Part shown: positions 16,120 through 24,369 of the stretch, piece after piece
Numbering within the stretch: position 1 is the first letter of the stretch
How the letters are laid out: each line of letters starts with the position of its first letter
Assembly (NCBI GenBank): GCA_045595165.1
Contig: JAZNZY010000017.1
Location: forward strand, 1 to 64,000
Direction of reading: 5' to 3'
Length of the DNA stretch: 64,000 nucleotides
Source of the DNA: SFLA01 sp045595165
Lineage (GTDB): Bacteria; Bacillota; Clostridia; Oscillospirales; CAG-382
Position numbers and translations under genes: made by a program
Notes under the pieces: generated by a model
Database searches by the model: none
What the model saw: the letters and a program-made list of their open reading frames with translations, nothing else
Told to the model about the DNA's origin: nothing

Positions 16120-16196
16120 CGGGGTGTGGCTCAGTTTGGTAGAGCGCTTGGTTCGGGACCAAGAGGCCGGAGGTTCAAATCCTCTCACTCCGACCA
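16120..16196 (+). tRNA. tRNA-Pro (CGG)
   Basis: A 77-nt tRNA with acceptor CGGGGTG/CACTCCG, anticodon loop TTCGGGA carrying CGG, T loop TTCAAAT and encoded CCA (16194-16196). It lies 101 nt before the sigma gene on the same strand. Confidence 0.95.
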
Positions 16197-16297
16197 AAAA
16201 AGCAGGTCTAATGACTTGCTTTTTATTTTTAAAAACACCGAACCTTTTTCAAAATCTGCGACCTTGTATACGAAAGCTTTCAAAAGAGGTACCGATA

Positions 16298-17980
16298 ATG
16301 CAAAACAAATTAATTGAAGAACAAACAGAATTTTTGCTGTCGGCAGCTTTAAAAAAGTCCGGGAATATGATCGACGCAGAAGACCTTGCGCAGGAAACCT
16401 TGCTGTGCGCTTTGTCTTATACGGCAAAGGGCGGAGTAATTAACGATATGCGCGGATGGCTTCTTACCGTTTTAAGCAACAAGTGGAACAATATGCTTCG
16501 TAAAAAATACCGTCAGCCCGTTATCGGAATAGGTGAAGGGTTTGATATTGTTGACGAAAGCGCTTGTTTTCCCGAAGAAGAGGAATGCGATAAAGCCGAG
16601 ATTGTGCGTAAAACCGTGGCGCACCTGGCAAAAACATACCGAGAGGTAATCGTGCGCCATTATATGAACGGTGAAAGCGTTGCTGAAATATCCAAATCAA
16701 TGGGAATTCCCGAAGGGACAGTTAAAAGCAGACTGCACAGCGGAAGAAACCGTATGAAAGAGGAAATGAAATTTATGGAAAATTATTCTAACCAAAGCTT
16801 CAGTCCCGTTACGTTATGGATAGCGAACAGCGGAAATAACGGAATAAATAACGAACCCGGTTCCCTTGTGAATGATAATTTGCTTGCGCAAAACATACTT
16901 TGGGCTGCATACGAAAAGCCGTTTACTGCAGAAGCTATCGCAAAAAGCATAGGTGTCCCCACAGCCTACGTCGAGCCTATTCTCGAAAAGCTTACAGAAG
17001 GAGAATTAATGGTCAAAACCGGTAATAAATACTATACCGATTTTATCATTTATACGGTAGAGGACAAAGAAAGACATATTCCCGCACAGAAAGAATACAT
17101 AAAAGATAATTTTTCACTTATCTGGAAGTATATCGAAAACGGTCTGGTGGAGCTGAAGCAGCAGGATTTTTACCAAAAGCTTAATTTTGACCAAAAGAAT
17201 TCTTTGGAAATGTACTTTGCCTTTAATTGCCTCGATTACGGGATTTATCGTATCATAAGTAATATTCTGGGTGAAGATCAACAGTTTCCTTACAGAAAAG
17301 ACGGCGGACGGTGGATCGCCTTTGCGACGGTCAATTTCAAAGAATTTAATCCTATGGATCATCTTGATCTGATGATGCACGCCTACAGCGGTGAACGGCA
17401 CACATATTTTGAAAAATTCACAAACCGTATGGTGTGCCAGCACGTATATTCCGCAGACGGATTTCCCAACTATTCCTATTACGCTTCGCCCGATTACGAT
17501 TTTATAAAAGACGGTGAAAACGTTGATGAGATCATTACAAAGCTTTTATTCATACTTCACATGGGTATTCCCGCAGAACACGTAGGCTTTAACGAAGAAT
17601 ACCTGAAGATGATCCCTCATCTTGTAAAATGCAAGATATTACGTGAAGAAAACGGAAATATCTGCGTAAATATTCCTGTTATTGATAAAAAGGAATCCGA
17701 TATTCTTTATGCTATTCTTACCGAAGCAAAGTGCGGTATGGAAGCAGACGAAGAATTAAGAAAGATTTTTGCGGAATTTATAAACGGCAAAGAAACACCT
17801 TGTCCGTCCCATATAGAAAGCGTTCCCGTTTTCAAACGCTATATGTGTCCCGTAAACGCTATGCTGTTTTCCTGCCTGCGGGAGGCTATGAAGAGAAACA
17901 AGCTTTACGACGGCGATTACGATAATGACGAAGAAAAAGTAAACCAGCATCCTTGTCCGATGATTTTGGTGATTGAATAG
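16298..17980 (+). CDS. Sigma-70 family sigma factor with a 400-residue C-terminal extension
   Basis: Residues about 1-70 hold region 2 (DAEDLAQETLLCALSYTAKGG, GWLLTVLSNKWNNMLRKKYRQ). Residues about 105-160 hold region 4 (YREVIVRHYMNGESVAEISKSMGIPEGTVKSRLHSG). A winged-helix-like segment follows near 205-250 (AEAIAKSIGVPTAYVEPILEKLTEGELM), then about 300 residues I cannot assign. ATG 16298 follows AAAGAGGT; the frame extends back through the tRNA, which cannot be coding. Like the protein at 9110, it has no anti-sigma partner. The added winged helix and long C-terminus suggest a one-component sensor or regulator. It ends at a strong terminator. Confidence 0.85.
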   Translation: MQNKLIEEQTEFLLSAALKKSGNMIDAEDLAQETLLCALSYTAKGGVINDMRGWLLTVLSNKWNNMLRKKYRQPVIGIGEGFDIVDESACFPEEEECDKAEIVRKTVAHLAKTYREVIVRHYMNGESVAEISKSMGIPEGTVKSRLHSGRNRMKEEMKFMENYSNQSFSPVTLWIANSGNNGINNEPGSLVNDNLLAQNILWAAYEKPFTAEAIAKSIGVPTAYVEPILEKLTEGELMVKTGNKYYTDFIIYTVEDKERHIPAQKEYIKDNFSLIWKYIENGLVELKQQDFYQKLNFDQKNSLEMYFAFNCLDYGIYRIISNILGEDQQFPYRKDGGRWIAFATVNFKEFNPMDHLDLMMHAYSGERHTYFEKFTNRMVCQHVYSADGFPNYSYYASPDYDFIKDGENVDEIITKLLFILHMGIPAEHVGFNEEYLKMIPHLVKCKILREENGNICVNIPVIDKKESDILYAILTEAKCGMEADEELRKIFAEFINGKETPCPSHIESVPVFKRYMCPVNAMLFSCLREAMKRNKLYDGDYDNDEEKVNQHPCPMILVIE

Positions 17981-17987
17981 CAGAACA

Positions 17988-18018
17988 AAAAATCCTCCGA
18001 AAACATCGGAGGATTTTT
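17988..18018 (+). terminator. Bidirectional terminator between the sigma gene and ruvX
   Basis: AAAAATCCTCCGA (17988-18000) pairs perfectly with TCGGAGGATTTTT (18006-18018) over a 5-nt loop, with A and T tracts that serve both convergent genes. Confidence 0.95.
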
Positions 18019-18020
18019 AA

Positions 18021-18434
18021 TCATTTCTTCCTGCTGTCCAGCCAGCTTTGCAAAATGATCTGAGCGGAAAGAGTGTCAATAACGTTTTTGCGTTTTTTAC
18101 CGTTGAATTCCGTTGCGTTGAGATATCGGTAAGCTTCCATTGTGGAAAGACGCTCGTCCATAAACTCGTATTCCAGCCCCGTTGCTTCCTTCATCATATC
18201 CGCAAAGCGCTGTGTCCGCTCAGCTCGGAAGGATAGCGATCCGTCCATATTCTTCGGAAGACCGATAACCAGCTTTTCCGCACCAAGCTCTTTTGCTTTT
18301 TCGCTTATCTTTTTAACCGCATCGTTAATTCCGTTTACCTTTACCGTTCCTTGCGCCGTTGCAAGAGATTCGCCGTAATCGGAGGTTGCCAAGCCGATGC
18401 GCGCATCACCGAAGTCGATTCCTAAAATTCTCAT
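18021..18434 (-). CDS. ruvX: Holliday junction resolvase-like protein RuvX/YqgF
   Basis: A 137-residue RNase H-fold nuclease of normal length. It shows the catalytic Asp in GIDFGDARIGLA (residues 5-16), VIGLPKNMDGSLSFRA, the catalytic Glu in FMDERLST and the last Asp in NVIDTLSAQIIL. Family members resolve Holliday junctions or take part in 16S pre-rRNA 5'-end processing. It is cytoplasmic and essential in several bacteria. It appears monocistronic here. Confidence 0.93.
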   Translation of the reverse strand: MRILGIDFGDARIGLATSDYGESLATAQGTVKVNGINDAVKKISEKAKELGAEKLVIGLPKNMDGSLSFRAERTQRFADMMKEATGLEYEFMDERLSTMEAYRYLNATEFNGKKRKNVIDTLSAQIILQSWLDSRKK

Positions 18435-18532
18435 AAATCAAACCTTTTTTACAATTTTTTCTCTTTGCTTTTTAGTCATAATTTTTTCATATTCGGCAAT
18501 AATACTATTGCCCCCGAAAAAGGAGCGAAAAA

Positions 18533-18772
18533 ATGAATGATAAAAAGCAATCAAAACAAAACGGCAGACAAAGGTATCTTTTCGGTGAAAACCGTTTCAG
18601 ATATCCAAATATGCCGGAGATAGAAGTCCCCAATATATTATATCCCATCGGTTATCCGGACCCGCTGATAGGAATGGATATGCTTTCAAGCGATACCGAC
18701 CCTAACGGAAGTTATACCGGTACACCGATAGATAAAAGTGAACAACCGGTTCAGGACGCAGACGATCTATAA
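18533..18772 (+). CDS. Small hypothetical protein, 79 residues
   Basis: A polar protein with a basic N-terminus (NDKKQSKQNGRQ), an aromatic and proline-rich middle (YLFGENRFRYPNMPEIEVPNILYPIGYPDPL) and an acidic tail. No membrane segment or cysteine is present. AAAGGAGCG is an excellent ribosome binding site, which argues that it is translated. The product is not recognised and probably largely unstructured. A hairpin (GACGCAG with CTGCGTC, 18754-18782) overlaps its stop codon, and a second (CGGCTG with CAGCCG) lies just beyond, near 18797-18816. Confidence 0.65.
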   Translation: MNDKKQSKQNGRQRYLFGENRFRYPNMPEIEVPNILYPIGYPDPLIGMDMLSSDTDPNGSYTGTPIDKSEQPVQDADDL

Positions 18773-18820
18773 AGACTGCGTCCCGACCGTTTCAAACGGC
18801 TGTCATATGGCAGCCGCTAC

Positions 18821-19840
18821 TTATTTGTTTAAAATTTTTTCGATATTTTCGATCATTTTCTTTGCCATAAAGTACATTCCCAGATCATTGGGATGTAAAT
18901 AGTCAACAAAGCAAAGATCGCTCATCTCTGCGGGGAAGTATTCTCTTCCGTCAAGGAAATAAACGTTTTTATCACCCTCTGCCAAGGCGCGCTCGTAGGT
19001 GGTCTTAACGATCTCGATTCGCTTAAGATCGTTTTCGGACGTAGGCCAGCAATAGGGATGGGTGCACATAAGCACGGGGGTATCGGGATGAGCGTCCCTG
19101 AAGGTCTTGTAAAAGGGGTAGTGGGTTGTTTCAAGCTCTTCCAAAGAGCGTGCGTTGAAAACGTAGTCCATTACGAACAAGCCGATATCATCTCTTGTTG
19201 CCATATATTCCGCAACGGATTGCTCACCGAAAGCAGAACCGGAAAATCCGAGATTGATACAATCCGCGTCAAAATGACGGCACACGATATTTGCAAAAGC
19301 TGTTCCCGCGCGGGATGCACAGCCGCCCTGTGTAATGGAAGAACCGTAGAACGCGATAGGCGCGGTAGTTCTTTCGGCAGGCGCTTTAAGAGTCGCTCCT
19401 TCGGGAATACCAACCTCAATATCCTCGATACCTGCGTAAAGAGGCATATAAATAAGCACTTCGTTTTCGCCTGCGGGGAGGTCAACCTCGTTTTCGTTTT
19501 GCTCGGTGCTGTCTGCAAAGGTCTGCATCATTTTTCCGCAGTACTCTCTGTTTTCACCGCTTCCCACGAGAATATCAAGTCCCCATACGCCTCTGTGGGT
19601 AAAATGGTTCATACCAACGGTTACAACGCGAAGCTTGTTGCGGATACAAATAGTGTCCGCATCGGTTACAAAGCGCACCGTGCCGCCGGAGGTCTGGTGA
19701 GCAAGTCCGCTGTTTGCGCCGGAATAACTATCCTTTTTGCTTGCGTCAAGACGGTAATATTCGCCGTGGTTTTTATCGGGGTGGAGAATACCGCCGATAA
19801 CAAAGGGATCGTTTTTTACATTTGTAAAGATGTATTCCAT
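18821..19840 (-). CDS. SGNH/GDSL hydrolase with N-terminal jelly-roll-like domain
   Basis: A 339-residue protein. The first 160 residues form a beta-rich domain like that before the catalytic domain in two-domain carbohydrate esterases. The catalytic part starts APIAFYGSSITQGG, where GSS holds the nucleophile; INLGFSGSA provides the oxyanion block, and DYLHPND near residue 315 holds the Asp-His pair. The usual Asn of block III is less clear. No signal peptide is seen, so it would deacylate imported sugars. It lies 9 nt after the DUF6472-like gene and is probably cotranscribed with it. Confidence 0.85.
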   Translation of the reverse strand: MEYIFTNVKNDPFVIGGILHPDKNHGEYYRLDASKKDSYSGANSGLAHQTSGGTVRFVTDADTICIRNKLRVVTVGMNHFTHRGVWGLDILVGSGENREYCGKMMQTFADSTEQNENEVDLPAGENEVLIYMPLYAGIEDIEVGIPEGATLKAPAERTTAPIAFYGSSITQGGCASRAGTAFANIVCRHFDADCINLGFSGSAFGEQSVAEYMATRDDIGLFVMDYVFNARSLEELETTHYPFYKTFRDAHPDTPVLMCTHPYCWPTSENDLKRIEIVKTTYERALAEGDKNVYFLDGREYFPAEMSDLCFVDYLHPNDLGMYFMAKKMIENIEKILNK

Positions 19841-19849
19841 ATATATACC

Positions 19850-20026
19850 TCAATTCTGTTTTCGAACTGTTTTATATTCATCGTAAGGGTTGTAATAAGG
19901 ACATCCGTTTTTTGAGCTTAGCAGGGCTACCATTTCGTCCTCGTCAAAATCCGCATCGCAAACGTATGTGTCCGTATATTCGTCGTATGCGTAATACATA
20001 CAGTTTTCGCAAAGATTATCCGGCAT
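19850..20026 (-). CDS. DUF6472-like small cysteine-containing protein, 58 residues
   Basis: Translation of the minus strand from ATG 20026 gives MPDNLCENCMYYAYDEY, TYVCDADFDEDEMVALL and CPYYNPYDEYKTVRKQN. The C-x2-C...C...C pattern with acidic middle and YKTVRKQ ending matches the small Clostridia family DUF6472, probably metal-binding with unknown role. AAGGAGATATCACA gives a strong ribosome binding site. It overlaps no other gene and precedes the SGNH hydrolase by 9 nt. Confidence 0.85.
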   Translation of the reverse strand: MPDNLCENCMYYAYDEYTDTYVCDADFDEDEMVALLSSKNGCPYYNPYDEYKTVRKQN

Positions 20027-20050
20027 TGTGATATCTCCTTAAAATTTGAC

Positions 20051-20079
20051 TTGCTTTTTCTGATGAAAAGGCTTATAAT
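20051..20079 (+). promoter_or_regulatory. Promoter of the cyclophilin gene
   Basis: TTGCTT (20051-20056), a 17-bp spacer and a perfect TATAAT (20074-20079) lie 37 nt before the start. A better TTGACT at 20046 has too long a spacer. Confidence 0.65.
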
Positions 20080-20115
20080 TTATAAAAAATAAGTTTGTAA
20101 AAGAGGAATTGTAAA

Positions 20116-20607
20116 ATGAAAGCACTTATAAAAGTTAAAGACCTCGGTGTTATGACTGCCGAACTTTATCCCGAAAAAGCGCCCAAAACCGTAGAAAACT
20201 TCGTATCTCTCGCAAAAAGCGGTTTTTACAAAGGACTTATCTTCCACCGCGTTATTGAAGGCTTTATGATCCAGGGCGGCGGATTTGATTCTTCCTTTGC
20301 CCACAAGGACGCAAAGGCGATAAAAGGTGAATTTGCAGGAAACGGATTTGCAGGCAACGATATTGCCCATACCCGCGGCGTGCTGTCAATGGCTCGCACC
20401 ATGGATCCCAACTCCGCATCCTCCCAGTTTTTTGTAATGCACAAAAACGCACCTCATCTTGACGGTCAGTACGCGGCGTTCGGCTGCCTTACCGATGGCT
20501 TTGATGTGCTTGACACAATTGCAAGTACAGATACCGGTAGATACGGCTATTATTCTGACGTGCCCAAAACCGCAATAGTTATTGAAGATATTGAAATAGT
20601 TGATTAA
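20116..20607 (+). CDS. Cyclophilin-type peptidyl-prolyl cis-trans isomerase
   Basis: A 163-residue cytoplasmic protein with the cyclophilin core: KTVENFVSLAKSGFYKGLIFHRVIEGFMIQGG (residues about 18-49, split here across the family's FHRV motif), GVLSMARTMDPNSASSQFFV and HLDGQYAAFG. The catalytic Arg of FHRV and the QFF motif are intact. It assists protein folding at proline bonds. It has its own promoter and terminator and no signal peptide. Confidence 0.94.
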   Translation: MKALIKVKDLGVMTAELYPEKAPKTVENFVSLAKSGFYKGLIFHRVIEGFMIQGGGFDSSFAHKDAKAIKGEFAGNGFAGNDIAHTRGVLSMARTMDPNSASSQFFVMHKNAPHLDGQYAAFGCLTDGFDVLDTIASTDTGRYGYYSDVPKTAIVIEDIEIVD

Positions 20608-20614
20608 TCCTTTT

Positions 20615-20642
20615 GCCCGACATTACGTCGGGCTTTCTTTTT
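20615..20642 (+). terminator. Terminator after the cyclophilin gene
   Basis: GCCCGAC (20615-20621) pairs with GTCGGGC (20627-20633) over ATTAC and is followed by a T-rich tract. Confidence 0.92.
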
Positions 20643-21242
20643 TTAAAATAATCCTCTTTTTTCACGGTTTAGTGTGGTTTTCGGTCCGTGTCCGGGATAA
20701 ACGGTATAATCTTTTTCCAAGCGGAAAAGCTTGCGTATAGATTCGTATTCAGTAGCGGTATCTCCGCCGTAAAGGTCCGTCCTGCCGATGCCGTTTTTAA
20801 ACAGCGTGTCACCGGAAATCAGAATATCTCCGCATATAAAGCAACTGCTTCCTTTTGTGTGACCGGGTGTGTGAAGCACTTTGAGGTGAATATCACCAAA
20901 GTACATTTCATTATCACCGTCAAAAAACAAAGGCGTTGTAGTACATACTATATCGCTTCCGGGAAGCAGGAATGAAGCGTTTTTGCGGGGATCATCAAGC
21001 ATTTCCGCATCCAACACGTTTATATATAAATTTGCGCCTGTTTCGCGGCAGATATCGTCTACCGCACCTATATGGTCAAAATGACCGTGTGTAAGTATTA
21101 CGGCGCGGAGATCGTATCCTTCAAGGAGTGAATATATTTTTTCTTTTTCTCCGTCGGGATCGAATACGACCGCATCCGTACCCTCGGTAAGTATGTAGCA
21201 GTTTGTTCCGAGCAGACCGCAATTAATCGTTTTTATTTCCAT
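20643..21242 (-). CDS. MBL-fold metallo-hydrolase (glyoxalase II-like)
   Basis: A 199-residue protein with the metal motif THGHFDHIG (HxHxDH) near residue 54, later ligands in HTPGHTKGSSCF, GDTLF and VYPGHGPKT, and a normal length for the YcbL/glyoxalase II-like group. It probably hydrolyses a thioester with two zinc ions; the substrate is unknown. I chose ATG 21242 over TTG 21260, since MEIKTINCG is the usual family start. The start lies within the last codons of the plsC-like gene, so the two are translationally coupled. Confidence 0.88.
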   Translation of the reverse strand: MEIKTINCGLLGTNCYILTEGTDAVVFDPDGEKEKIYSLLEGYDLRAVILTHGHFDHIGAVDDICRETGANLYINVLDAEMLDDPRKNASFLLPGSDIVCTTTPLFFDGDNEMYFGDIHLKVLHTPGHTKGSSCFICGDILISGDTLFKNGIGRTDLYGGDTATEYESIRKLFRLEKDYTVYPGHGPKTTLNREKRGLF

Positions 21243-22392
21243 TCTCGTGAATCCTGTCAAGTAAAGTTACCCATTTGACCGCCGTTCTCATATCGGGCAG
21301 GGGATGGATATAGACCAGTTTATTTTTATAATATACGTCAAATGCTGAACCGACGGTGATAGGGAATCCGCCCAGCTTGTCTATGGGATAAAAGGCTTCA
21401 AATTCTTCACCGAAAATTTCACCCTTCATATAAAATCCCGTTTTATCAAGCTTTACAAAGCCTTTGCCCGCTTGGTGGTCGATGTTTCCTTTTTCGTTTT
21501 TTGTACCGAATATCGCTTCGCTTTCAAGAACTTCGTTTTCGGGGTCAAGACATTGCTTTTGCCATTCCATCCATTCGTTTATTCTTGAAAATCTTGAACC
21601 GTGCAAAACGTATTTGTTGTCCAGCATCGCATCCGCACCGCACTCATCACAGGTAATGTGACCGTTTTTCGCGGTCATTTTAAATTCGCTCATACATTCG
21701 GGGCATTTGTAAACGATACCGTCAAGTCCTTCTGTCATATCCTTGCAACGGTATTCGGTCCCCGCCATCGCCAACTCATCATCGTGAAGAATAGCTTTGT
21801 CAATACGTGCGCTTATTTCCTCAAGAGAAAGCTTTTTGATTTCTTCTGCGGCAAACAGCTTTGCTGTGGTAATATTGATCTTGCCTTTGCGGTTTTTCTT
21901 TCTCCATTTGGGAAATGTAAGATATGCGCCGTTACCGGTAACCGAATAAACGTCAACACCGCAGCTCTTGACAAGCTCTGCCGTGCCTGCCGTTACGGCA
22001 AGAGAATGACCGTACCAGGTAAGTCTGCCTTCGGGAAACAAAACGATGGTGTTTCCGCATTTTAAAGCGCGGCGTATATTCATAATAGTTCCCACATCGG
22101 CGCAGAACATCTTTTTCGTTATCACGCGCATCATCTTCATAACGGGGCGCAAAATAGGGAAGCCCGCAAAATGCTCGCTCATAACGAATGTGGGACGGTG
22201 GGGAAACAGACCGAATGCGGTCAAAAAATGGTCGCTGTTGGAAAGGTGGGGACAAAGAACTATTGCCGCGCCCTTCATATCCTTGATACCGCTTCTGTCA
22301 ACGGTAACGCCGTATGCGAGTCTGTAGTATACGCGCATTATAAAATACGCAGGGTAATATATTATTGCAGGTGGCTTTTTAAATTTTTTCAT
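21223..22392 (-). CDS. PlsC-type acyltransferase with C-terminal zinc ribbon
   Basis: A 389-residue protein. Residues about 1-200 form a 1-acylglycerol-3-phosphate acyltransferase domain with HLSNSD (H49-x4-D54), FPEGR (119-123) and membrane-associating hydrophobic stretches. Residues about 225-255 carry two CxxC pairs (YKCPECMSEF and ITCDECGAD), a zinc ribbon, followed by a beta-rich tail with PH-like character. Plain PlsC proteins are about 200-250 residues, so the C-terminal half is an added module. It probably acylates a phospholipid precursor at the membrane. It has its own promoter. Confidence 0.87.
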   Translation of the reverse strand: MKKFKKPPAIIYYPAYFIMRVYYRLAYGVTVDRSGIKDMKGAAIVLCPHLSNSDHFLTAFGLFPHRPTFVMSEHFAGFPILRPVMKMMRVITKKMFCADVGTIMNIRRALKCGNTIVLFPEGRLTWYGHSLAVTAGTAELVKSCGVDVYSVTGNGAYLTFPKWRKKNRKGKINITTAKLFAAEEIKKLSLEEISARIDKAILHDDELAMAGTEYRCKDMTEGLDGIVYKCPECMSEFKMTAKNGHITCDECGADAMLDNKYVLHGSRFSRINEWMEWQKQCLDPENEVLESEAIFGTKNEKGNIDHQAGKGFVKLDKTGFYMKGEIFGEEFEAFYPIDKLGGFPITVGSAFDVYYKNKLVYIHPLPDMRTAVKWVTLLDRIHENGNKND

Positions 22393-22412
22393 ATATAATC
22401 AACTCCTCTCAA

Positions 22413-22440
22413 ATTATACCATATATTTGTTTTTTGTCAA
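22413..22440 (-). promoter_or_regulatory. Promoter of the plsC-like gene
   Basis: On the minus strand, TTGACA (22440-22435), a 16-bp spacer and TATAAT (22418-22413) lie about 20 nt before the start codon. Confidence 0.82.
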
Positions 22441-22461
22441 TGCGAAGCGAATCTTTTATAC

Positions 22462-22490
22462 TTGACAAAATCTCTGTCGGTATATATAAT
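22462..22490 (+). promoter_or_regulatory. Promoter of the GH20 gene
   Basis: A consensus TTGACA (22462-22467), exactly 17 bp and a consensus TATAAT (22485-22490). It is divergent from the plsC promoter, with the -35 boxes 21 bp apart. Confidence 0.93.
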
Positions 22491-22526
22491 CTATATAGAA
22501 ATTTATGTTATTTCAGGAGGAAAAGT

Positions 22527-24302
22527 ATGAACGTAATACCTTGCCCTAAAATGATTGAAACAGATGAGTCTACCGTTTATATAGGCGGTTGGAACATCGT
22601 AATGAACCCCTTTTGCGACAGCCGTATTTTCAAGGCTTGTCAGACTCTTAAAGCAGAGCTTGAAAAAGAAACCTCCGTTGCTTCCAAGATCAATAAAGCC
22701 TTTGGCGCAGAAAATATGCAAAAATGCATAACCGTATGTGCAGGAGATCAGGAAAACAGCGAAAAATACACTCTCGTTTGCACCGAGGAGGCTATCAGAA
22801 TTTCCGCACCTTCTCTTGCGGGCGCATTCTACGGAATACAGACACTCCGCCAGCTTCTCCGCGCTTCTGACGGACGCATTCCTCTTTGCAATATAGAAGA
22901 CGAGCCGGATATGGCTCACAGAGGCTTTTATCACGACGTTTCCCGCGGCAGAGTTCCTACCGTTGAAGGCGTTAAAAAACTTATAGATTTCATCGCTTAT
23001 TACAAGATGAACTCTCTCCAGCTATATATTGAGCACGCATTCGATTTCAACGAATACCGCTGCTTCCTTGAACCTCACGGCTATCTCACCGCAGAGGAGA
23101 TTCTGGAACTCGATGATTACTGCTACGAAAACTTTATTGATTTTATTCCTTCGCTTTCCACCTTTGGCCATCTTTACAGACTGCTGGAAACCAAGGAATA
23201 CAAGCATCTCTGCGAGCTTGATGAGTTTACTCCCGATCCAAATCTGTGGCTCAACCGTATGCTCCATCATACCATCGATGCTTCCAATCCCGAATCCTTT
23301 GAGCTTATAAAGTCTATTATAGACCAGTACATACCTTTGTTCAGAAGCAAATATTTCAACATTTGCTGCGATGAAACCTTCGACCTTTGCAACGGCAGAA
23401 ACAAGGGCAAGGATAAGGGCGCTTTATATCTTGAATTTACCACTAAGCTGATAAACCACGTATCCTCTCGCGGAAAGACGGTTATGATGTGGGGCGATAT
23501 TGCGTTGCATCATCCCGAAATTCTCGATTCCTTCCCCAAGGATATGATAATGCTTTGCTGGGATTATGCCAATACTCCTAATATCGGTAATATCGAGAAA
23601 TTCGCACAGAGCGGACTTCCTCAGATCGTTTGTCCCGGCACTTCCTGCTGGAACCACTTCTGTGAAGTTATCAACTATGCAAAGCCCAATATTATCGGTA
23701 TGATCGACGGCGGCGTAAAGAACGGCGCACTTGGTCTTCTCAACACCTCCTGGGGCGATTACGGTCACGTTTGCTCCCTTAACTGCACGCTGTACGGTAT
23801 AGTTCTCGGTGCGGCAAAGGCTTGGAACAACGCAACAGATGCATATTCCAAGGATTTTGATTGTGACGTAAGCAATCTCCTTTATGACGATCACACCGGA
23901 GTTACTCTCTCTATGGTAAAATCCCTCGGCGATTGCGAAATGAAGATGAGCTGGGGTCTGTTCGTTCAGTGGTATCACGGTACGCGCAACTACTGGGGTA
24001 AAATGCCCGAAGCCGAGGATGCGCCCGAGTTTGTTGAAAACGCTGAGCGTTGCTTTGCCATTGCTGATTCCTTCCGAAAGCTGGGAAGCGGCGAAATACT
24101 GCACGATCTTTCTCTTGCCGCAGAAGCTACCGCATACATCAATCTCGCCTTTGCACGTCTGCTTGACGGCAGAGAACTTGGTGAGTACAGAAGCAACTTC
24201 CTCCGTTGGAGCGAGGAGTACGAAACCGCTTGGAGAAGAGAAAACAAGACCAGCGAGCTTGCACTCATCGTTGACCTTATGAAGAGAGCAATGTTTGAAT
24301 AA
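22527..24302 (+). CDS. GH20-family beta-N-acetylhexosaminidase, intracellular
   Basis: A 591-residue enzyme. Residues 1-125 resemble the GH20b accessory domain (SAPSLAGAFYGIQTLRQLL). The TIM barrel begins AHRGFYHDVSRGRVP; the catalytic Asp-Glu pair is D282-E283 in NICCDETFDL. A C-terminal helical region of about 180 residues follows. GH20 enzymes use substrate-assisted catalysis on terminal GlcNAc or GalNAc. No signal peptide is present, so substrates must be imported. ATG 22527 sits after AGGAGG; the longer frame from 22434 would start upstream of the promoter. Monocistronic, with promoter and terminator. Confidence 0.9.
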   Translation: MNVIPCPKMIETDESTVYIGGWNIVMNPFCDSRIFKACQTLKAELEKETSVASKINKAFGAENMQKCITVCAGDQENSEKYTLVCTEEAIRISAPSLAGAFYGIQTLRQLLRASDGRIPLCNIEDEPDMAHRGFYHDVSRGRVPTVEGVKKLIDFIAYYKMNSLQLYIEHAFDFNEYRCFLEPHGYLTAEEILELDDYCYENFIDFIPSLSTFGHLYRLLETKEYKHLCELDEFTPDPNLWLNRMLHHTIDASNPESFELIKSIIDQYIPLFRSKYFNICCDETFDLCNGRNKGKDKGALYLEFTTKLINHVSSRGKTVMMWGDIALHHPEILDSFPKDMIMLCWDYANTPNIGNIEKFAQSGLPQIVCPGTSCWNHFCEVINYAKPNIIGMIDGGVKNGALGLLNTSWGDYGHVCSLNCTLYGIVLGAAKAWNNATDAYSKDFDCDVSNLLYDDHTGVTLSMVKSLGDCEMKMSWGLFVQWYHGTRNYWGKMPEAEDAPEFVENAERCFAIADSFRKLGSGEILHDLSLAAEATAYINLAFARLLDGRELGEYRSNFLRWSEEYETAWRRENKTSELALIVDLMKRAMFE

Positions 24303-24321
24303 TTGAATTAAACACAAAAGA

Positions 24322-24353
24322 ACGGACGGCGCAAAAGCCGTCCGTGATTTTTT
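24322..24353 (+). terminator. Terminator after the GH20 gene
   Basis: ACGGACGGC (24322-24330) pairs with GCCGTCCGT (24337-24345) and is followed by GATTTTTTT. Confidence 0.93.
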
Positions 24354-24369
24354 TGATTGATTTTGTGTA

